64,000 nucleotides of DNA from Solen grandis (Eukaryota; Mollusca; Bivalvia; Adapedonta; Solenidae). This document shows positions 19,746 to 32,678 of the stretch, piece after piece. Numbering within the stretch: the first letter of the stretch is position 1; the number at the start of each line of letters is the position of its first letter. The notes beneath the pieces are model-generated. The model ran no database searches. It was not told where the DNA came from and saw only the letters and a list, made by a program, of their open reading frames with translations. The stretch is from the NCBI GenBank assembly GCA_021229015.1, contig CM037781.1, positions 65,554,035-65,618,034 of the forward strand, written 5' to 3'. A program made the position numbers and the translations under genes.

Positions 19746-22700
19746 AAGCATTAAACATAAATTAAGAGTCACCAGAAGATTATTCACTTGAACATTTCAG
19801 AGGCACTAACGTTAATTATAATACAACATTTTTTTCGGATGAAACTCTAAAACATATGTATATGAGAGAGATGGAGGGAGATGCGGAGAGAAGGGACGAG
19901 AATGTGTACAAATTAATCTTAGTTTTACTGTATAACTGAAGTGGTTGGCTGGTGTATTCGGCACGGTCCTGTGTCATTGTACATGAATAATTGCAATCAC
20001 AGTTTTACCAGAGCCTCAGAAAAGCAGTGGAGAGTTTAACACCTACAAACATATACAAATCAATATTTGCAATAACTACACTGGTATTCTTACAGATATA
20101 TTCATAGTGTGTATTCATTTACCAATTATTCGCTGCATCAGCAATGTTTTATAATAATGTATTCAATAGATTTAAAATACAAAATACATGATAATAGAAG
20201 AAGTGAGTTCTCGTGTACATGAACTAAAAACTAGCAGACTGGCCAAACAGACATAATGTATTACATGTACGTATTTATTGTACGTGATATAAGGTCAGAG
20301 TTTAGCACTGCTACGTTACAACACCTCGTGAATAATAGATATGACCGCTCTCCCACCCTGTCCCCCGTCGAACTGTGAATACCCGCTAAATGAAATTCAA
20401 AGGTTATGTGCAGGTAGTTTTGTTGGCATATATGATAACTTACAAAGCGTTTGCTGACTTGTTGCGTTGACAAATACAACAAAAAAAAGATGAACTGGCG
20501 ATAAACGTTCTTATTGTTCTGAGTGAAATGTAAGAATAATATGTAAAGGGTTTGTCAAATACCGGTTATAATATAAATCTGCTCATTTCAACTTTGGTAT
20601 CGAGTGAGATTAAAAGGATCAATTGAATATGTAGCTGCGCTAACGATCACTTGATTGTCTGTGCTCTTTATTATTGTTTTGGCCAAAAACGCTCAAATTA
20701 CGCACCAGTGACTCATATATGAATGAGATGGTATAAGGAAGTATTCGAAGAGCATAAAATAAACAGAATAGTCTTTTATTGGCAGTGAATTATGATTACG
20801 ATTGTTTCACGAGTGACTGTTAAAAAAAAAGATATTTTCACGAGTGGCTGTGGATATTTCTCAATCTTTCACCAGAAAGACGATGAAATTAAAAAAAAAT
20901 ACGATCTTGTATGAACGTATGATATGTGATAATTGAGCTTTAGCGTAACATTTGTTATTTCAACAATTTAAAATTAGTACTCATTTCTACTTTTTTTTTA
21001 ACATTTGTAACCCTTACCAACGAGTAATATAAAAATAGTTTTGACTTTATTCCGTTTCAGGACAGATTGTTTCATAATTATAGTATTATATAACTGGCAA
21101 CATCTATGAAGAAATGATATACAGTATTATCAGTAATCAGATTTGATTCAGATCCCCTTTTTATTATAAAAATAAATATGATCATTTTGTTCAAGAGAAT
21201 TGTTAATAACTCGATACAACCAATTTAGTAATAGTTTGTAGGAAATATGTAAAACAAAATATTCTGTCAAAATCCGAATCCATGTAAGGGTTTACGCGCT
21301 TAATAGCCATATATCATATATTGTCACCGGTTGGTAATATTTCTATGAAACTTTGTTTATGTGAACTAATCTTAAAATAAAAATGTTTTACCGAGACTTT
21401 TCTCAAATTTAATTACATTTGGGGGAGATAATCTGTATTAACATTGAAGCATATGGAAAATATACAATTTCTGTGAATATCAAAACTGCATTTGAGATTC
21501 GAGAAAAACACACGGTAGAAAAATACATTATAAGATTCTGTTTTAAATTTGAACATTACCGTAGGAAAATAGAGAAATTCACTGTTTAGTTTTCAGGGGA
21601 GATTACTTAAATAGCCTTCTGCAGAATAAGACTAACAATTAAACTGTAATGGTTGTGAGAAAAAAAACCTTCAATATTGTTAAAGCATTATTTTCTTAAC
21701 TTTAAATTTCGTTCAGTTTACATCAAATGTTTTGTTTTTTTCGTGAATACATATATTCCCGGATTCATGTTCAAGAGAGATCTTCTAAATGGAGTTTAAT
21801 ATTCGTAGTTTAAATCAACCAAAAAATTAAACAAAAATTAGTCCCCAGCGAAAATCAGTCATTCTTAATTTACTTAGTTTTCGTTTGTTTTACAACTTGT
21901 ATATGTGTGCGCGCATATATTCGTGCGATTGTGGCTCCTAGTGTTTGAACAAGTTTGATCTGACAAGTTAACGGTCAAACAAATTTGCCAGCTGCAAGAA
22001 AGTCTCGTCTTAACAACGAAAAACAAATAAAGACTCAAAAAGAGGTTAATACTTCATTTTACGTTATATTATTCTGTATAATTGTATACGTTCTTTTACA
22101 TTGTGTTGAATTGTATATTCAATGGAAAATAATGATTTGGTATTTTTATTTCAGATCAAAATTAACATTGAACATAACGATTTAATGTATTTTTTGCAGC
22201 ATTGATTGAATAGTTAATATACAGGTTAAGTATATATACATATTTATAGCATTCAAGAAGTAGACCTTCTTCTTTAGAATAAGTGTCAAACTAGCTGTAC
22301 ATAGGTAATTGAATTAATGTTTTTCAATAATTAATGGATTGCTGTGTAAACATTTTTCCGATAACCTTTTAGATCCGTGCCTTCACGGACATGGGCAATA
22401 TTTTAAACTACCTTTTGAAGAAACCATTCGAATGGTTTTTAAATGTGTATAACAGTTATCATTGCCAAACCGTTTTAAGTATATGACATACTTCGATTGT
22501 TTTACTCAATGGAGTCGGCAGTTGTCGGGCTGTTCCATTCACGTCGCTAGGGAAGCGTTCGTTTCATTGTCGTCTGCTACTTGATTAAATGTTTTGTACA
22601 AGATTAGGCTCTGTTTAAATCTTTTTGAAAAGTGAAAAAGAAAGCAATGTAGTGGATTAAGTGATCAAACGAAGAAACAGATTAAAAGGTTTAGATACCT

Positions 22701-22774
22701 GGTAGTTAGATTTAGTTTGCACTGGCCTGTGAGGAGTTTTCAGATCATACATCACGCAATAACCAACGTAAACC
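19746..22774. other. intergenic region before the unrecognised gene
   Basis: AT-rich with no exon or domain seen. A degraded relative of the TACTGT MITE may lie near 21790-21870. The last 250 bp are less AT-rich and may hold the promoter and 5' untranslated region. Confidence 0.4.
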
Positions 22775-22833
22775 ATGTCTATGGACTTTAGAAAGACAAC
22801 TTACCGGCCCACACGGACGGACAATCGCTTCAG
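22775..22833 (+). CDS. unrecognised gene, exon 1 (start codon)
   Basis: ATG at 22775 opens MSMDFRKTTYRPTRTDNRF; the donor is GTAATA after AG of an Arg codon. No longer upstream reading frame adds to it. The 250 bp upstream is less AT-rich than the surroundings, which fits a 5' untranslated region or promoter, but I see no clear TATA box. Confidence 0.6.
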
Positions 22834-22903
22834 GTAATATTACAATAAAATTCGTCTTGTATTATCCGGCAATGATAAGAATTTGCTGAATAATTGTATA
22901 CGT

Positions 22904-22948
<45 letters not shown>

Positions 22949-23006
22949 TACAGACTTCTACATTGGTAGAAGCAGCTTCTGAAAGAGATTGATTGATAAT
23001 TTACAA

Positions 23007-23048
<42 letters not shown>

Positions 23049-26000
23049 CTGCCTTATTGCCTTCTTTACCCACCTGACTGATACTCTGATTGTGTTTTGT
23101 CTCACATGTTACCTTGTAACCTTTGAATTGAATTTAAAGGAATATTGAATCCGAAATGATTCTTGAACAACAGAATCGGTGTTATGTTTAACTAAATTTT
23201 AGAAGTAACAGTGTAATATTGCCTACCTACGTCGTCCGACTTTTGAGGTAGAAAAATGAGTTTTTGTCTAAATTATTGGTTTAAATCCTGCAATCAACCG
23301 AAGACGACTAATGTAGCGTTTCTTAATATCCGTCTCGGATAGACCGATAAAGAGACGTGAATTTTATTTCATATATTTTGATGTAATTCCCAACGTTTAT
23401 ACTTATTAAACTATATATATTCGCATAGCACGAGACACAGTTCGAACATTTTCAGTTTATATTCAATAATTAGACAAATAGTAATATACTCGTTTTAAGC
23501 TTATATTATTTACATTAGCTGATATTGTTTGCCCGTCAAGATTTAAATACACTAACAGAATTTCAGGGGAGGGGGTGGGGGAGGGGGTGGTTAAGAACAC
23601 GTCAGCTTGAGACCTACACATGGTCAGTTATAATGTAGTTACATTAATATTTTTTGGTACCATGCATTAACATTGGTACCATGCATTTACATTGCGGTAC
23701 CGTGCATTTACATTGCGGTACCATGCATTTACATTGCGGTACCATGCATTAACATTGCGGTACCATGCATTTAACATTGGAGATACCATGCATTAACATT
23801 GGGATACCATGCATTAACATTGCGGTACCATGCATTAACATTGCTGTACCATGCATTAACATTGCGGTACCATGCATTAACATTGCGGTACCATGCTTTA
23901 ACATTGCGCTACCGTGCATTTACATTGCGGTACCGTGCATTAACATTGCGGTACCGTGCATTAACATTGCGGTACCGTGCATTTACATTGCGGTACCATG
24001 CATTTACATTGCGTTACCACATCATGGTGCATTTCAAACCAGTCCTTGAACTGTCCTATATATACATGTACATGTGTCCCGAACGCCAGGGTATATCGCG
24101 GTCTGGGATCGAACCCATGACCTGTCTTTTATGAAGAGCTTGATCCAAGTATTTAACTACATGTAAATATATATTACACATACTTAAATGTACTGGGCAC
24201 ACCGTGTGATCTGTTCACTTAAGGTCTACATTTTAATGTTTAAGTGTCGCTATTAATTGCTGTCGTCAAGTATTGTATAATTTATTGTCCTTTGCGTGAG
24301 ATCGCCTTTCAAATATAATATAGATTTCTCAAGTGACTGTTAAAGGTAGAGAAATTTCGATTTAGGACTGAAGGAAATACAATAGGATTTGAATGAACAT
24401 ATTATTGTAAGAGACGTTAGTCATCGACGAGCTAAATGATAAATGATTCTTTCATTGGGACAGAGGAGCTTTTATTCACACAAAGAATGATAATCCTGTA
24501 AACAGTCGATATGATAAGGAATCTCTTGTTGAAGCAAAAATTAAAGAGCAAGTCGATATATATATGACTCCTTGGCATAAGATAAACATATCGATATGTT
24601 ATCTTCAATTAATCAAAGTCAACCTCTTTATGCTCTTTCATAGTACATGCCGTCCATTGAATGCCAGAAGGGCTTATCAGCCCATTTTTTTTTATATATT
24701 TTGATGAGTCATTCTATCTTTCAATGGACGGTGTGTATTTATATTTTAATTTAATATATGTATGTTAATTAACGGAATGCAATTGCTTCATTTTTAAAAT
24801 ACTTTCCTGTAGTTTTCAGACTCTAAGCCTTTTGTTTGAAAATATCTTTACCTGCAGTTCAGGATGCAAAATACAAGAGCACAGGAAGAAAAAAACAACA
24901 AAAAAAACAACAGAAACTGATATTAGTGTTAAGGTGCATCAGAACCAGAATACAAATAGGCACAATATAATCCGTTTAAATCAAAGAATAAAGATAAACT
25001 AAAAAAATATATAAAAAAAAATGAAAGAGAAAAAGTGTGTTTAAAATTAATTGTATTACACAAACGTTGACGGTGACAAATGATACCAATATTGCCAATA
25101 CCGGTGTCCCTGTCAGTCACAAAAAAAACATGTTTCACATATTAAACTACTTCTCCAGAACAAGCTATGCCTTGATGTCGCAATGGATGAACCGGAAGGG
25201 ATCTGCCCAGGCGTACAAGAAGGAGCCCCTCCCACAAACGTTCACATTGGCTATGCAAGGCAATTCCGCGTTTCCAGGACGACCGGTGCGCTCAGCCAAT
25301 GAAAACGGAGAGTACGACCCCCAACGATTCATGGAACAATACCAGAATGCTCATCTGTCTGCCCAGCAAGCATCGGTAGGTTCGAACGTGGTCTAGTATC
25401 TGAAATGACACATTGGTTGACTTTTTCTGAGGGAAAAAAGGGCAAACGAATCAGTCCTAGAATCCTAGAATATACTACAGATTAATGTGAGCCATGACGT
25501 CATGCTTTTTATCAGTGTATGTTTTCGGGGTAACCATATATAGATACTACTTTAATACAGGTATATCATGCATCTAAGTATTAAAACAAATTGTCAAGCA
25601 TTTTGTATTTATTTAAGTAAAAGGGTTTTGCATGTTCATTGCACAAACTGTATGGGCCTACGACTTGGACAAATATGTTAAAAGCGTCCTTAAACAGTGT
25701 GTTGACCAAATGAACTTTATATGTCTGGAAATATACGAGCCTAAGTGTGTCTTTGTAATTGCTTTAACAATTCTGTATAAGGAACAATTTAAAATACTCT
25801 CGCCATTCAAAGGAGAAAATAACATTCAAACATTCGAATAGTACCAATTTCAACAATTTATTGAATAATGCATGTGATAGCATTGTATTTATTTTATCTA
25901 TTAAATATGGTCTTTACAAAATATGTTTATTCAAATTGTCTAAATATGAGTTCTTAAATGTTCCATATAGGATACATCCAGGCTTTATCTAAATAGTTTA

Positions 26001-29000
26001 AACCGTCTTTGTTAATTCTACTTGTATGTACCTATGTAAAGATACACGAACTTAAGGAATATTTCCGCCATTCAACAAACAGTATATATACACTTTAACG
26101 GGTATATATTTTAGCTTCTATTGATCTGCTGAAAGCTTAAGGATATAAGTTTGCGTTTGACAAACATTTGATTTAATGCCTTTCACTGCGTAAATATCGG
26201 GCTGTTCAACTGCACTATTTGGGCCCGATAGTCTAGCTGATTACATAAAACAAACTTAATATCGATAACATTAATCTTGTTATAGGCATACATGGGAAGA
26301 CGACTGTAAAATAGATTATTTTTTCTCCATAGGGGCGTCTATGATGTATGATTTACGCGAATTCGGTTATCATTTTATGAAACAGTTTCAAACAAAGTAT
26401 CAGTCTAAAGTAGTTAATAAATATATTTTATCATGGAAAGCATTCAAATATGAACCTGATTAAATAATTCGATTAAATGTGCTATCTACCAAGCTAGTCA
26501 CGTGTAGTAAACTGTCCCTGTAGAGTGAGGTTAGGACAATAATTGTCATTGGGTTGAATCGCTCCATGTTTATACCCAATGAGCCCTGTAGAACATTACG
26601 GGATTCTAAGAAAAACTAGCTGCAACTTTTACAATCTGCAGTCAAAAATGTAATATACAAAGTAAGCTGTAATTAATTTACTCAATCTAATTTATTTATT
26701 TTAACATTCTATTTTAATTATGATTTCATATTCGAATTGTACTTTTCGAAATAGGATTTTCTGCGTGTGTGTTAATTATTTGCAAATGATTTGGTTCCAT
26801 TCAGTCGGAAGGTATATCACCGATATGAATATATCATACATCATGAGTATATCATATCATGGCTCAGACTGGATTATAAATTAATCCGATTTACGCTCTT
26901 TCCTTGTCCAAGTTAGAATATTCACTGACCTAATCTCTCCAATGCTAAGGAGTCAATCTATATACAGTTCAAGTTGCAAAGAAAGTATGTACTCATTACG
27001 TATTCAAGTTTATTTTTACGAATACTTCTTTTATAACTTTTAAGCATATGAAAATTTTTTATTTTTTTTTATTTCTTTACGAAATACACTTTTCTTTTTG
27101 GTATAAAACTTTTAAGCATTATGTGATTAATGCGATGTTTGTATTTTATATTTCGACAGTACTCCAAATCAGATATAAATTTAAAATTGCAACAATGTAA
27201 CATCCTTATACTCGAAGACTAATTGAAAACCTATAATAAAATTATGAACATGTAAATCCTATATGAGACTACTTGTGATATGATATCATGTAACAATCCA
27301 TATAATAAGAGACTACTTGTGATATAATATCAAACAATCCATATAATAAGAGACTACTTGTGATATAATATCATGTAACAATCCATATAATAAGAGACTA
27401 CTTTTAACAATCCATATAATAAGAGACTACTTGTGATATAATATCATGTAACAATCCATATGATAAGAGACTACTTGTGATATGATATCATGTAACAATC
27501 CATATAATAAGAGACTACTTGTGATATGATATCATGTAACAATCCATATAATAAGAGACTACTTGTGATATAATATCATGTAACAATCCATATAATAAGA
27601 GACTACTTGTGATATGATATCATGTAACAATCCATATAATAAGAGACTTCTTGTGATATAATATTATGCAAAAATCCAAATATTCAGAGACTACTTGTGG
27701 TATAATATCATGTATCGTCCCATATATAACAAGACCTAATGATTTGATAGTCGGTTTTATCATATACACATGTACTAGTGTACAGAATTTTAATACATTT
27801 TTCAAATGATATACCGTCCTGAACGCATGTACGCCGACAGTCGCTATATTCAATCTTGTACCAGTTTCTTTGTATCGTTCTTCCCGACGAACAGATAGAC
27901 GAGAACGTGCCCGTTCACTTGAGGTTCAACCAGACCGCCGGTTACGATGACTTCCACAAAGCATTCCAACAATACAGTAAACAATGGCCGACATCCAGCT
28001 TCCCAGAGTTTGGACCAGCTAGGTGAGGTTTGGTTCAATTACTAGGGTTGATTTTTGTTAGATTTCTATAATTACTGACATAGATAGTAAAGTTTTTTAA
28101 TTAACTACAATTATGAGCAATGTAAGATGTCTTCATTTTCCTAGATTTTGTGACATCTACCCGATTTAAGATTTTTGATTTGAGGAAGTTCTCTATCAGA
28201 ATTTCATTATAAATCTATATATGCGATGCATATTGCATGACATATGTTTGACTGTAAATATTGTAGACTGCGGCACGGTCGGGCGGGCGGAAGCTGGCGG
28301 CACGTGAAGGAGGTGCTACAGGCAGGCGGTGCCCGGATAGTGTTTGTTGACGGTCAGTTATACTCTGGCATTTGTTATGGACAAATGTCGTCAATCAGAC
28401 TCTTTCTCTCTGTTTCTGTCATACATACATACATACATACATACATACAAACTATGAACTTTTGCGACAATGAAATTGTGACCTCCCTTAATTTGTATGC
28501 ATGAATAGATGTATTTTCATAGAGTTGGTGTAGTGACCAGTGGTGCTACTCCTGATTAGCCCCGCCTACTGGCGTGGCCAGCATCAGTGCATGAAACCCT
28601 CGCAGACTAAACTGTTAGATCTTAGAAGTAAGAATGTATGTATGAATCAAGAATGCTGTGATTATAGTTAGTGTATAATAAATGTAAAAAAAAACATCCC
28701 GTCATTGGGTCAAGATATCTTTATACAAGTATACCCAAAGTATGTAAGTATACCCAAAGGAAAAAGAAACGCAGGGTAAACTTTTTTGTCAGGTTTAAAT
28801 AGGAAGTATTCGACGGTATTACAGTTTAAATTATATTGATAGAGATTTTTTAAACAAAATAAATGCTTTGGAATGTGATGGGGTCTATCATATGAGGTTT
28901 ATTGCAAGATTAGGAGGTAAAAACTTGAGTCTGGCTACTACAGATTCTATTTAGCCTGCGTTTCTTTTTCCTTAGAGTATATTTAAAATTAACCACATGC

Positions 29001-32000
29001 CCACAAGTGGAGAACATTACAGTAGGGATTTTTTCTGTTTTGTTAATGGCGAATATTTGCTAATCTCTCTCTCTCTCTCTCTCTCTCTCTGGACACACCT
29101 CTCTGTTGCCCTTTAGCCAAGCAAGCATAATTTCGCGACAATGACTGTGACCACCATACTTTGTAGGCGTGATGCGAATGAGTGACGATATCAAGATGGA
29201 CGAAATCCCGGGTGGCCACTTAATTCAGCCCCGTGTCGGAGAGATTAAATCACGCTACATGACGCCATCAATGCAGAACAAACCCAGCGGTAAGTGTCGT
29301 CTGCCGTTCCTTTCTTGGACTGACACATTCTCACGCATGATACACGATTCAAAGATTTTTTTTCTAAATTCTCATTGTATTTTTTAACTGAAACAATATT
29401 ATACGCATACAATGGAATGCAATGCAGCTTCCTTCTGAACGAGTGTGTTTATACTCGTATCATGTATCGTCTAATGAAACCAAAAAGGGCTAATCAGCAT
29501 GTATAAAAAAAAAAAAAAAATAAAAAAAAAAAATGATGAGGCCGTCTGGCTTCTCAAATATATAATATCTACATCCGTAAGTATTGTAAACAAGCTTTGT
29601 TACGTTTGTTTCGTTTTTTTCGTTTTAATGATGATCATATATTTATTTCCTGTATGCTTAATTGTTTCACCGCTGCGTAACTTTTCATTAGTCTGATTTC
29701 AATGAGATAGAACAGGTGTTGAGACAGTTATCGCCCTTTGATTTAAATAATTGAGATAACCAGTGCATTATTAAATGTATTTTTAATCTGCAGATAATGA
29801 CAATGCAGTACTAAATATCTGGAGATATCGTTAAATGTGTCAATGAAATATGTAATTGTCAATTCTGTAAGCCCCTATCTTCACATCCAGTGTAGAAATT
29901 ATCATGGGAATATATCTTACACTTGACGTTAGATATTTACACCCAGACCTTCCTATACCAAGGAAGGGGGCATTCTTTATAAATATTTATTGACATATCG
30001 AACAAGCTGTGATCTTATATCTCCCAACGCTGACAATGCTACAGTGGATAATGTTGAAGCATTGTAGATATATCTACCTTCTGTGTGAAATGCCCCATAC
30101 CGAACAGCGGACGATGGGTCATCAACAAATCCCCGTACAAACTATGCAACAAATCTTTACACTGACATGTTAATATATTTACATTGTACATGCATTAGCG
30201 TATCTTTCATCCAGTCACAATATATATAATAATTTTGGTGGTAACGCATGCATGTTATGCATTAATAAATGCAAGAGAAGTAAACCAGATTAACACCTTG
30301 TACCAATTAGATGTGCATGTCATTTGTCTCGAACATGTAAATGTTCCTTTTCTATAATGCTAGTCGCACCAAGTAGCACGTTTATAACATAAATCTAAAA
30401 ACATGTTTCAGATTGATAGTTTGTGTATATCAACTATTTATTTTTATTTAACTTATGTTGCTTTCATGGTTCTTGGCATTAGCTGTTTTCTATGCATTTA
30501 TGAACATTTCAATAACTTAAATACCTAAGTTTATATTTATATGCATATACCCAATCAACCCACCTTTGCCTTTCTATGTATCTTTGCCAACGTGTGCACG
30601 TGCTTTTCCCTCTCAGGATGGACACAATACACTCTCGGACACCGGGTTTCAAGTCGACGGCCATATCAGCGCCATCCGCTGGTTTAATAGCTTCTTGTAA
30701 TTTTTGTTCCATCCAGAAACCTAGTTGCTAATCAACACATTTCTTTTCATTAGTGCATCTAATATATGTCTTTATTTCCCTTTGGTGACCGTGAATTAAC
30801 AGTCCATAGTTATATATGCGGGAATTAGTCAGAATATTTATTTTTATATCTATAGGCTTTGTTATTTCACAAGAGGATCGGCAATACCCGGTATAATTCG
30901 CTGATTTAAATTGACCAATCAGTGACTATGAAAAATCTCAAATGTATGTTTATTTCTCATTGAACAATTTGTAGAATTATACACCAGCACGTACAAGTGT
31001 TCGGGCAGTGCTCGTTGATTTTCGTATGTTTACGTCTCATTTCGGAGTGAAATAGTCTGTATACGTGGATATCAGAATGCTGTTTACGTCCTGCGTTACG
31101 TGTCTCAGTAGCCAGTGCTTTTATTCATGCCAATAGAACGTCTGTCCGTTCTTCCGGGAAATATTGAACGTGAAATATGGTGCACAGTTTTGATCAGAGT
31201 CATCCAAATATATGGTATTACATTGACTTTACATTGATATTTCTTAGTATACTTTGAGCCGTTTTTAATCATGCATAAGGACTTAAGTTATCCTAACTAC
31301 TAAGTAATTGATAATATTCGACTAGCTATAACACGGCATACCAATCAGAGCCACATCAGCACACGTGACATTCATCTTAGTTTTTTTCTGTTCACATCTA
31401 GTTTTGCTTATGATCTGCCAGAAAACGGAGTAGATATTGCAGAGCAATTTACACGGTATTAATTAATCATTTGCATACCACTTAATTGGTCTGCCATGAA
31501 TCTTTACAGCGCTGCTTCCTTCTGAATAATTTATATTGCTTTAGTTGCGTTGGTTTTCGCAGATTTTTTTTAATGAATTTATTTTCTACTTGAGTTATTT
31601 ATAAACATCTTAATAAAATATGCTAGCATACGTAAGTATGTTATTTTAAAAGGAGATTCGTTCTATTTCTACAGTCTATGTTTTATTTAGTTATTAATCC
31701 TTTCTCGCTACATAGGCATTCGAAGGTCTAAAACAGAAATTCTAGCCCGAAATGAATTCCACCAAACTACACCTGTAACATACAGGAATGATTATGACCT
31801 TCAAGACTTTGCCGTCACGCGGAAGGTAACGAAAACGCCGTGTCATCTAACGTCACGACGTCTTACGCCTGCATGACGTTGCCAGATTTTTTGTTTTACT
31901 TCACCCTCCCACGTTATGTTTGAGTGACTCGTTTTTCTTTTGTGGCTGTATAAGATGTGTATATACAGTTGTCACCTATTGGGTACGTCCTGCACATAAC

Positions 32001-32678
32001 CTGACTAGATACACTCATTGTGTGAAAGGCTTTTTACTTTATGGTAGTTGAATATATGAAGTTTAGCCCATCTTGGTTGATTTTACTAGCGCAGGGCTTA
32101 AATTGAACTTCTTCTTCATCTGTTTGCACGTCTCTAAACTTTTCAATCTATCTTAAAACTAGGGTTGGACATTTAAAGGAGGATAATCTGCTATTTGCTT
32201 CTTAAACAGGTTTAGTAATAGTTTGAGTGATCTCCCATGGCTTACGGTATATGATTACCTTTATTGAATTATTCTCTCAAAAGTAAACGAAAACACACAC
32301 ACACACACACAGATAATACTTTTGGGAAAATTTATCTATCCAAGAACTAAGATTCAAAATGCATTATAACCAAATACCCATACTCTCCGAGTTCAATATT
32401 GTATGTAACATGAAACCGATTCAAATACGCTGGATTTGTCAGTCATATGTTTAATCAATTTTGCGCCTTTTATCAATAGATTAAGAAGCGCTTGTAAAAC
32501 GAACAAACAAAAAAGAAATAAAAAAAGGGTTATTTTCTCAAATCAGATGATTTTTAGTTCTAAGCAATATTCCTTCTTCCTGCGTATAGCGCCACAACAG
32601 AGCATGTCCCTCGAGCGCAGCCGCACAGATATGCCTGCTAGTTTTAGAGCAATCGGGAGACAGAAGGTATCCGAGTGA
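22775..32678 (+). CDS. unrecognised protein, 7-exon gene
   Basis: I do not recognise this protein. Seven exons join in perfect phase: 22775-22833, 25159-25375, 27895-28022, 28267-28352, 29167-29289, 31716-31825 and 32601-32666. This gives 789 nt = 263 codons, and reading on past the last donor-like site adds VSE and a TGA at 32676-32678 (266 residues). The start MSMDFRKTTYRPTRTD sits in a reasonable AACCATG context. The protein is polar and basic, rich in Arg, Gln, Ser, Pro and aromatic residues, with no signal peptide, membrane span or zinc motif that I can see. It contains YDDFHKAFQQYSKQWP, SDDIKMDEIPGGHLIQPRVG and TYRNDYDL. The tone (short aromatic/Arg blocks) loosely recalls ciliary microtubule-associated proteins, but that is speculation. 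Either the transcript ends at 32678, or the donor at 32667 leads on, perhaps to the candidate exon at 34415 via an exon not found. Confidence 0.68.
22907..22945. repeat. (GT)n microsatellite
   Basis: About 38 bp of GT in intron 1 of the unrecognised gene; a (CT)n run of about 33 bp follows at 23010-23042. Confidence 0.9.
23656..24018. repeat. 21-bp minisatellite, about 17 copies
   Basis: The unit is GCGGTACCATGCATTAACAT plus T, containing KpnI (GGTACC) and NsiI (ATGCAT) sites. Variants are ATTTACATT versus ATTAACATT and CCGTGC versus CCATGC. Because 21 is a multiple of three, repeating heptapeptide frames arise on the plus strand; these are very unlikely to be genes. Confidence 0.93.
25159..25375 (+). 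CDS. unrecognised gene, exon 2
   Basis: The acceptor CTTCTCCAG and donor GTAGGT bound a 217-nt exon. It reads RTSYALMSQWMNRKGSA, then PQTFTLAMQGNSAFPG and EYDPQRFMEQYQNAHLSA. Coding character is clear from an open frame in locally GC-richer sequence. Confidence 0.7.
27264..27722. repeat. 44-bp minisatellite, about 10 copies
   Basis: The unit includes GAGACTACTTGTGATATAAT, ATCATGTAACAATCCATATA and ATAA. Inner copies are nearly identical, outer ones (27640-27722) are diverged, and some are shortened. It ends about 170 bp before exon 3 of the unrecognised gene. Confidence 0.92.
27895..28022 (+). CDS. unrecognised gene, exon 3
   Basis: It reads IDENVPVHLRFNQTAGYDDF, then AFQQYSKQWPTSSFPEFGPA. 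Acceptor CGAACAG at 27889-27894 has a good pyrimidine tract. An in-frame alternative acceptor at about 27864 (TACCAG) would add ten residues. The donor is GTGAGG. The 44-bp minisatellite ends about 170 bp upstream. Confidence 0.72.
28267..28352 (+). CDS. unrecognised gene, exon 4
   Basis: The acceptor is TTGTAG and the donor GTCAGT. It reads RLRHGRAGGSWRHVKEVL, then GGARIVFVDG. GC content is well above the flanking intron. A CATA microsatellite lies about 70 bp downstream. Confidence 0.68.
28421..28448. repeat. (CATA)n microsatellite
   Basis: Seven CATA units shortly after exon 4 of the unrecognised gene. Confidence 0.9.
29065..29091. repeat. (CT)n microsatellite
   Basis: Dinucleotide run about 75 bp upstream of exon 5; it could supply extra pyrimidine sequence near the acceptor. 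Confidence 0.9.
29167..29289 (+). CDS. unrecognised gene, exon 5
   Basis: The acceptor is TTTGTAG and the donor GTAAGT. It reads GVMRMSDDIKMDEIPGG, then HLIQPRVGEIKSRYMTPSM. Phase 1 at both ends, in register with exons 4 and 6. Confidence 0.75.
30617..30687 (+). CDS. candidate alternative terminal exon of the unrecognised gene
   Basis: A strong acceptor (GCTTTTCCCTCTCAG) lies in intron 5. Joined to exon 5 (phase 1) it would give a 24-residue basic tail, GWTQYTLGHRVSSRRPYQRH, plus LV and a TAA. It stands out as a GC-richer island, but there is no homology support. Confidence 0.28.
31716..31825 (+). CDS. unrecognised gene, exon 6
   Basis: The acceptor is TACATAG and the donor GTAACG. It reads GIRRSKTEILARNEFHQTT, then PVTYRNDYDLQDFAVTRK. 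Phase 1 in, phase 0 out. Confidence 0.72.
32601..32678 (+). CDS. unrecognised gene, exon 7 (probable last coding exon)
   Basis: Using the acceptor CACAACAG (ending 32600) gives SMSLERSRTDMPASFRAIG in frame with exon 6. The nearer acceptor GTATAG (32589) shifts to a frame that looks non-coding. The frame reaches TGA at 32676. A GTATCC donor-like site at 32667 means the exon might instead continue to another exon. Confidence 0.55.
   Translation, partial: SMSLERSRTDMPASFRAIGRQKVSE

Noticed and set aside
23765..24134. Repeating-heptad open frames of 94 and 111 codons
   Set aside because: They are a direct consequence of the 21-bp tandem repeat.
25632..25841. 69-codon open frame in intron 2 of the unrecognised gene
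   Set aside because: No splice sites fit the gene phase and there is no recognised motif; AT-rich like the intron.
27264..27722. 44-bp array considered as a CRISPR-like array
   Set aside because: The whole unit repeats with no unique spacers and the context is animal intron DNA; it is a minisatellite.
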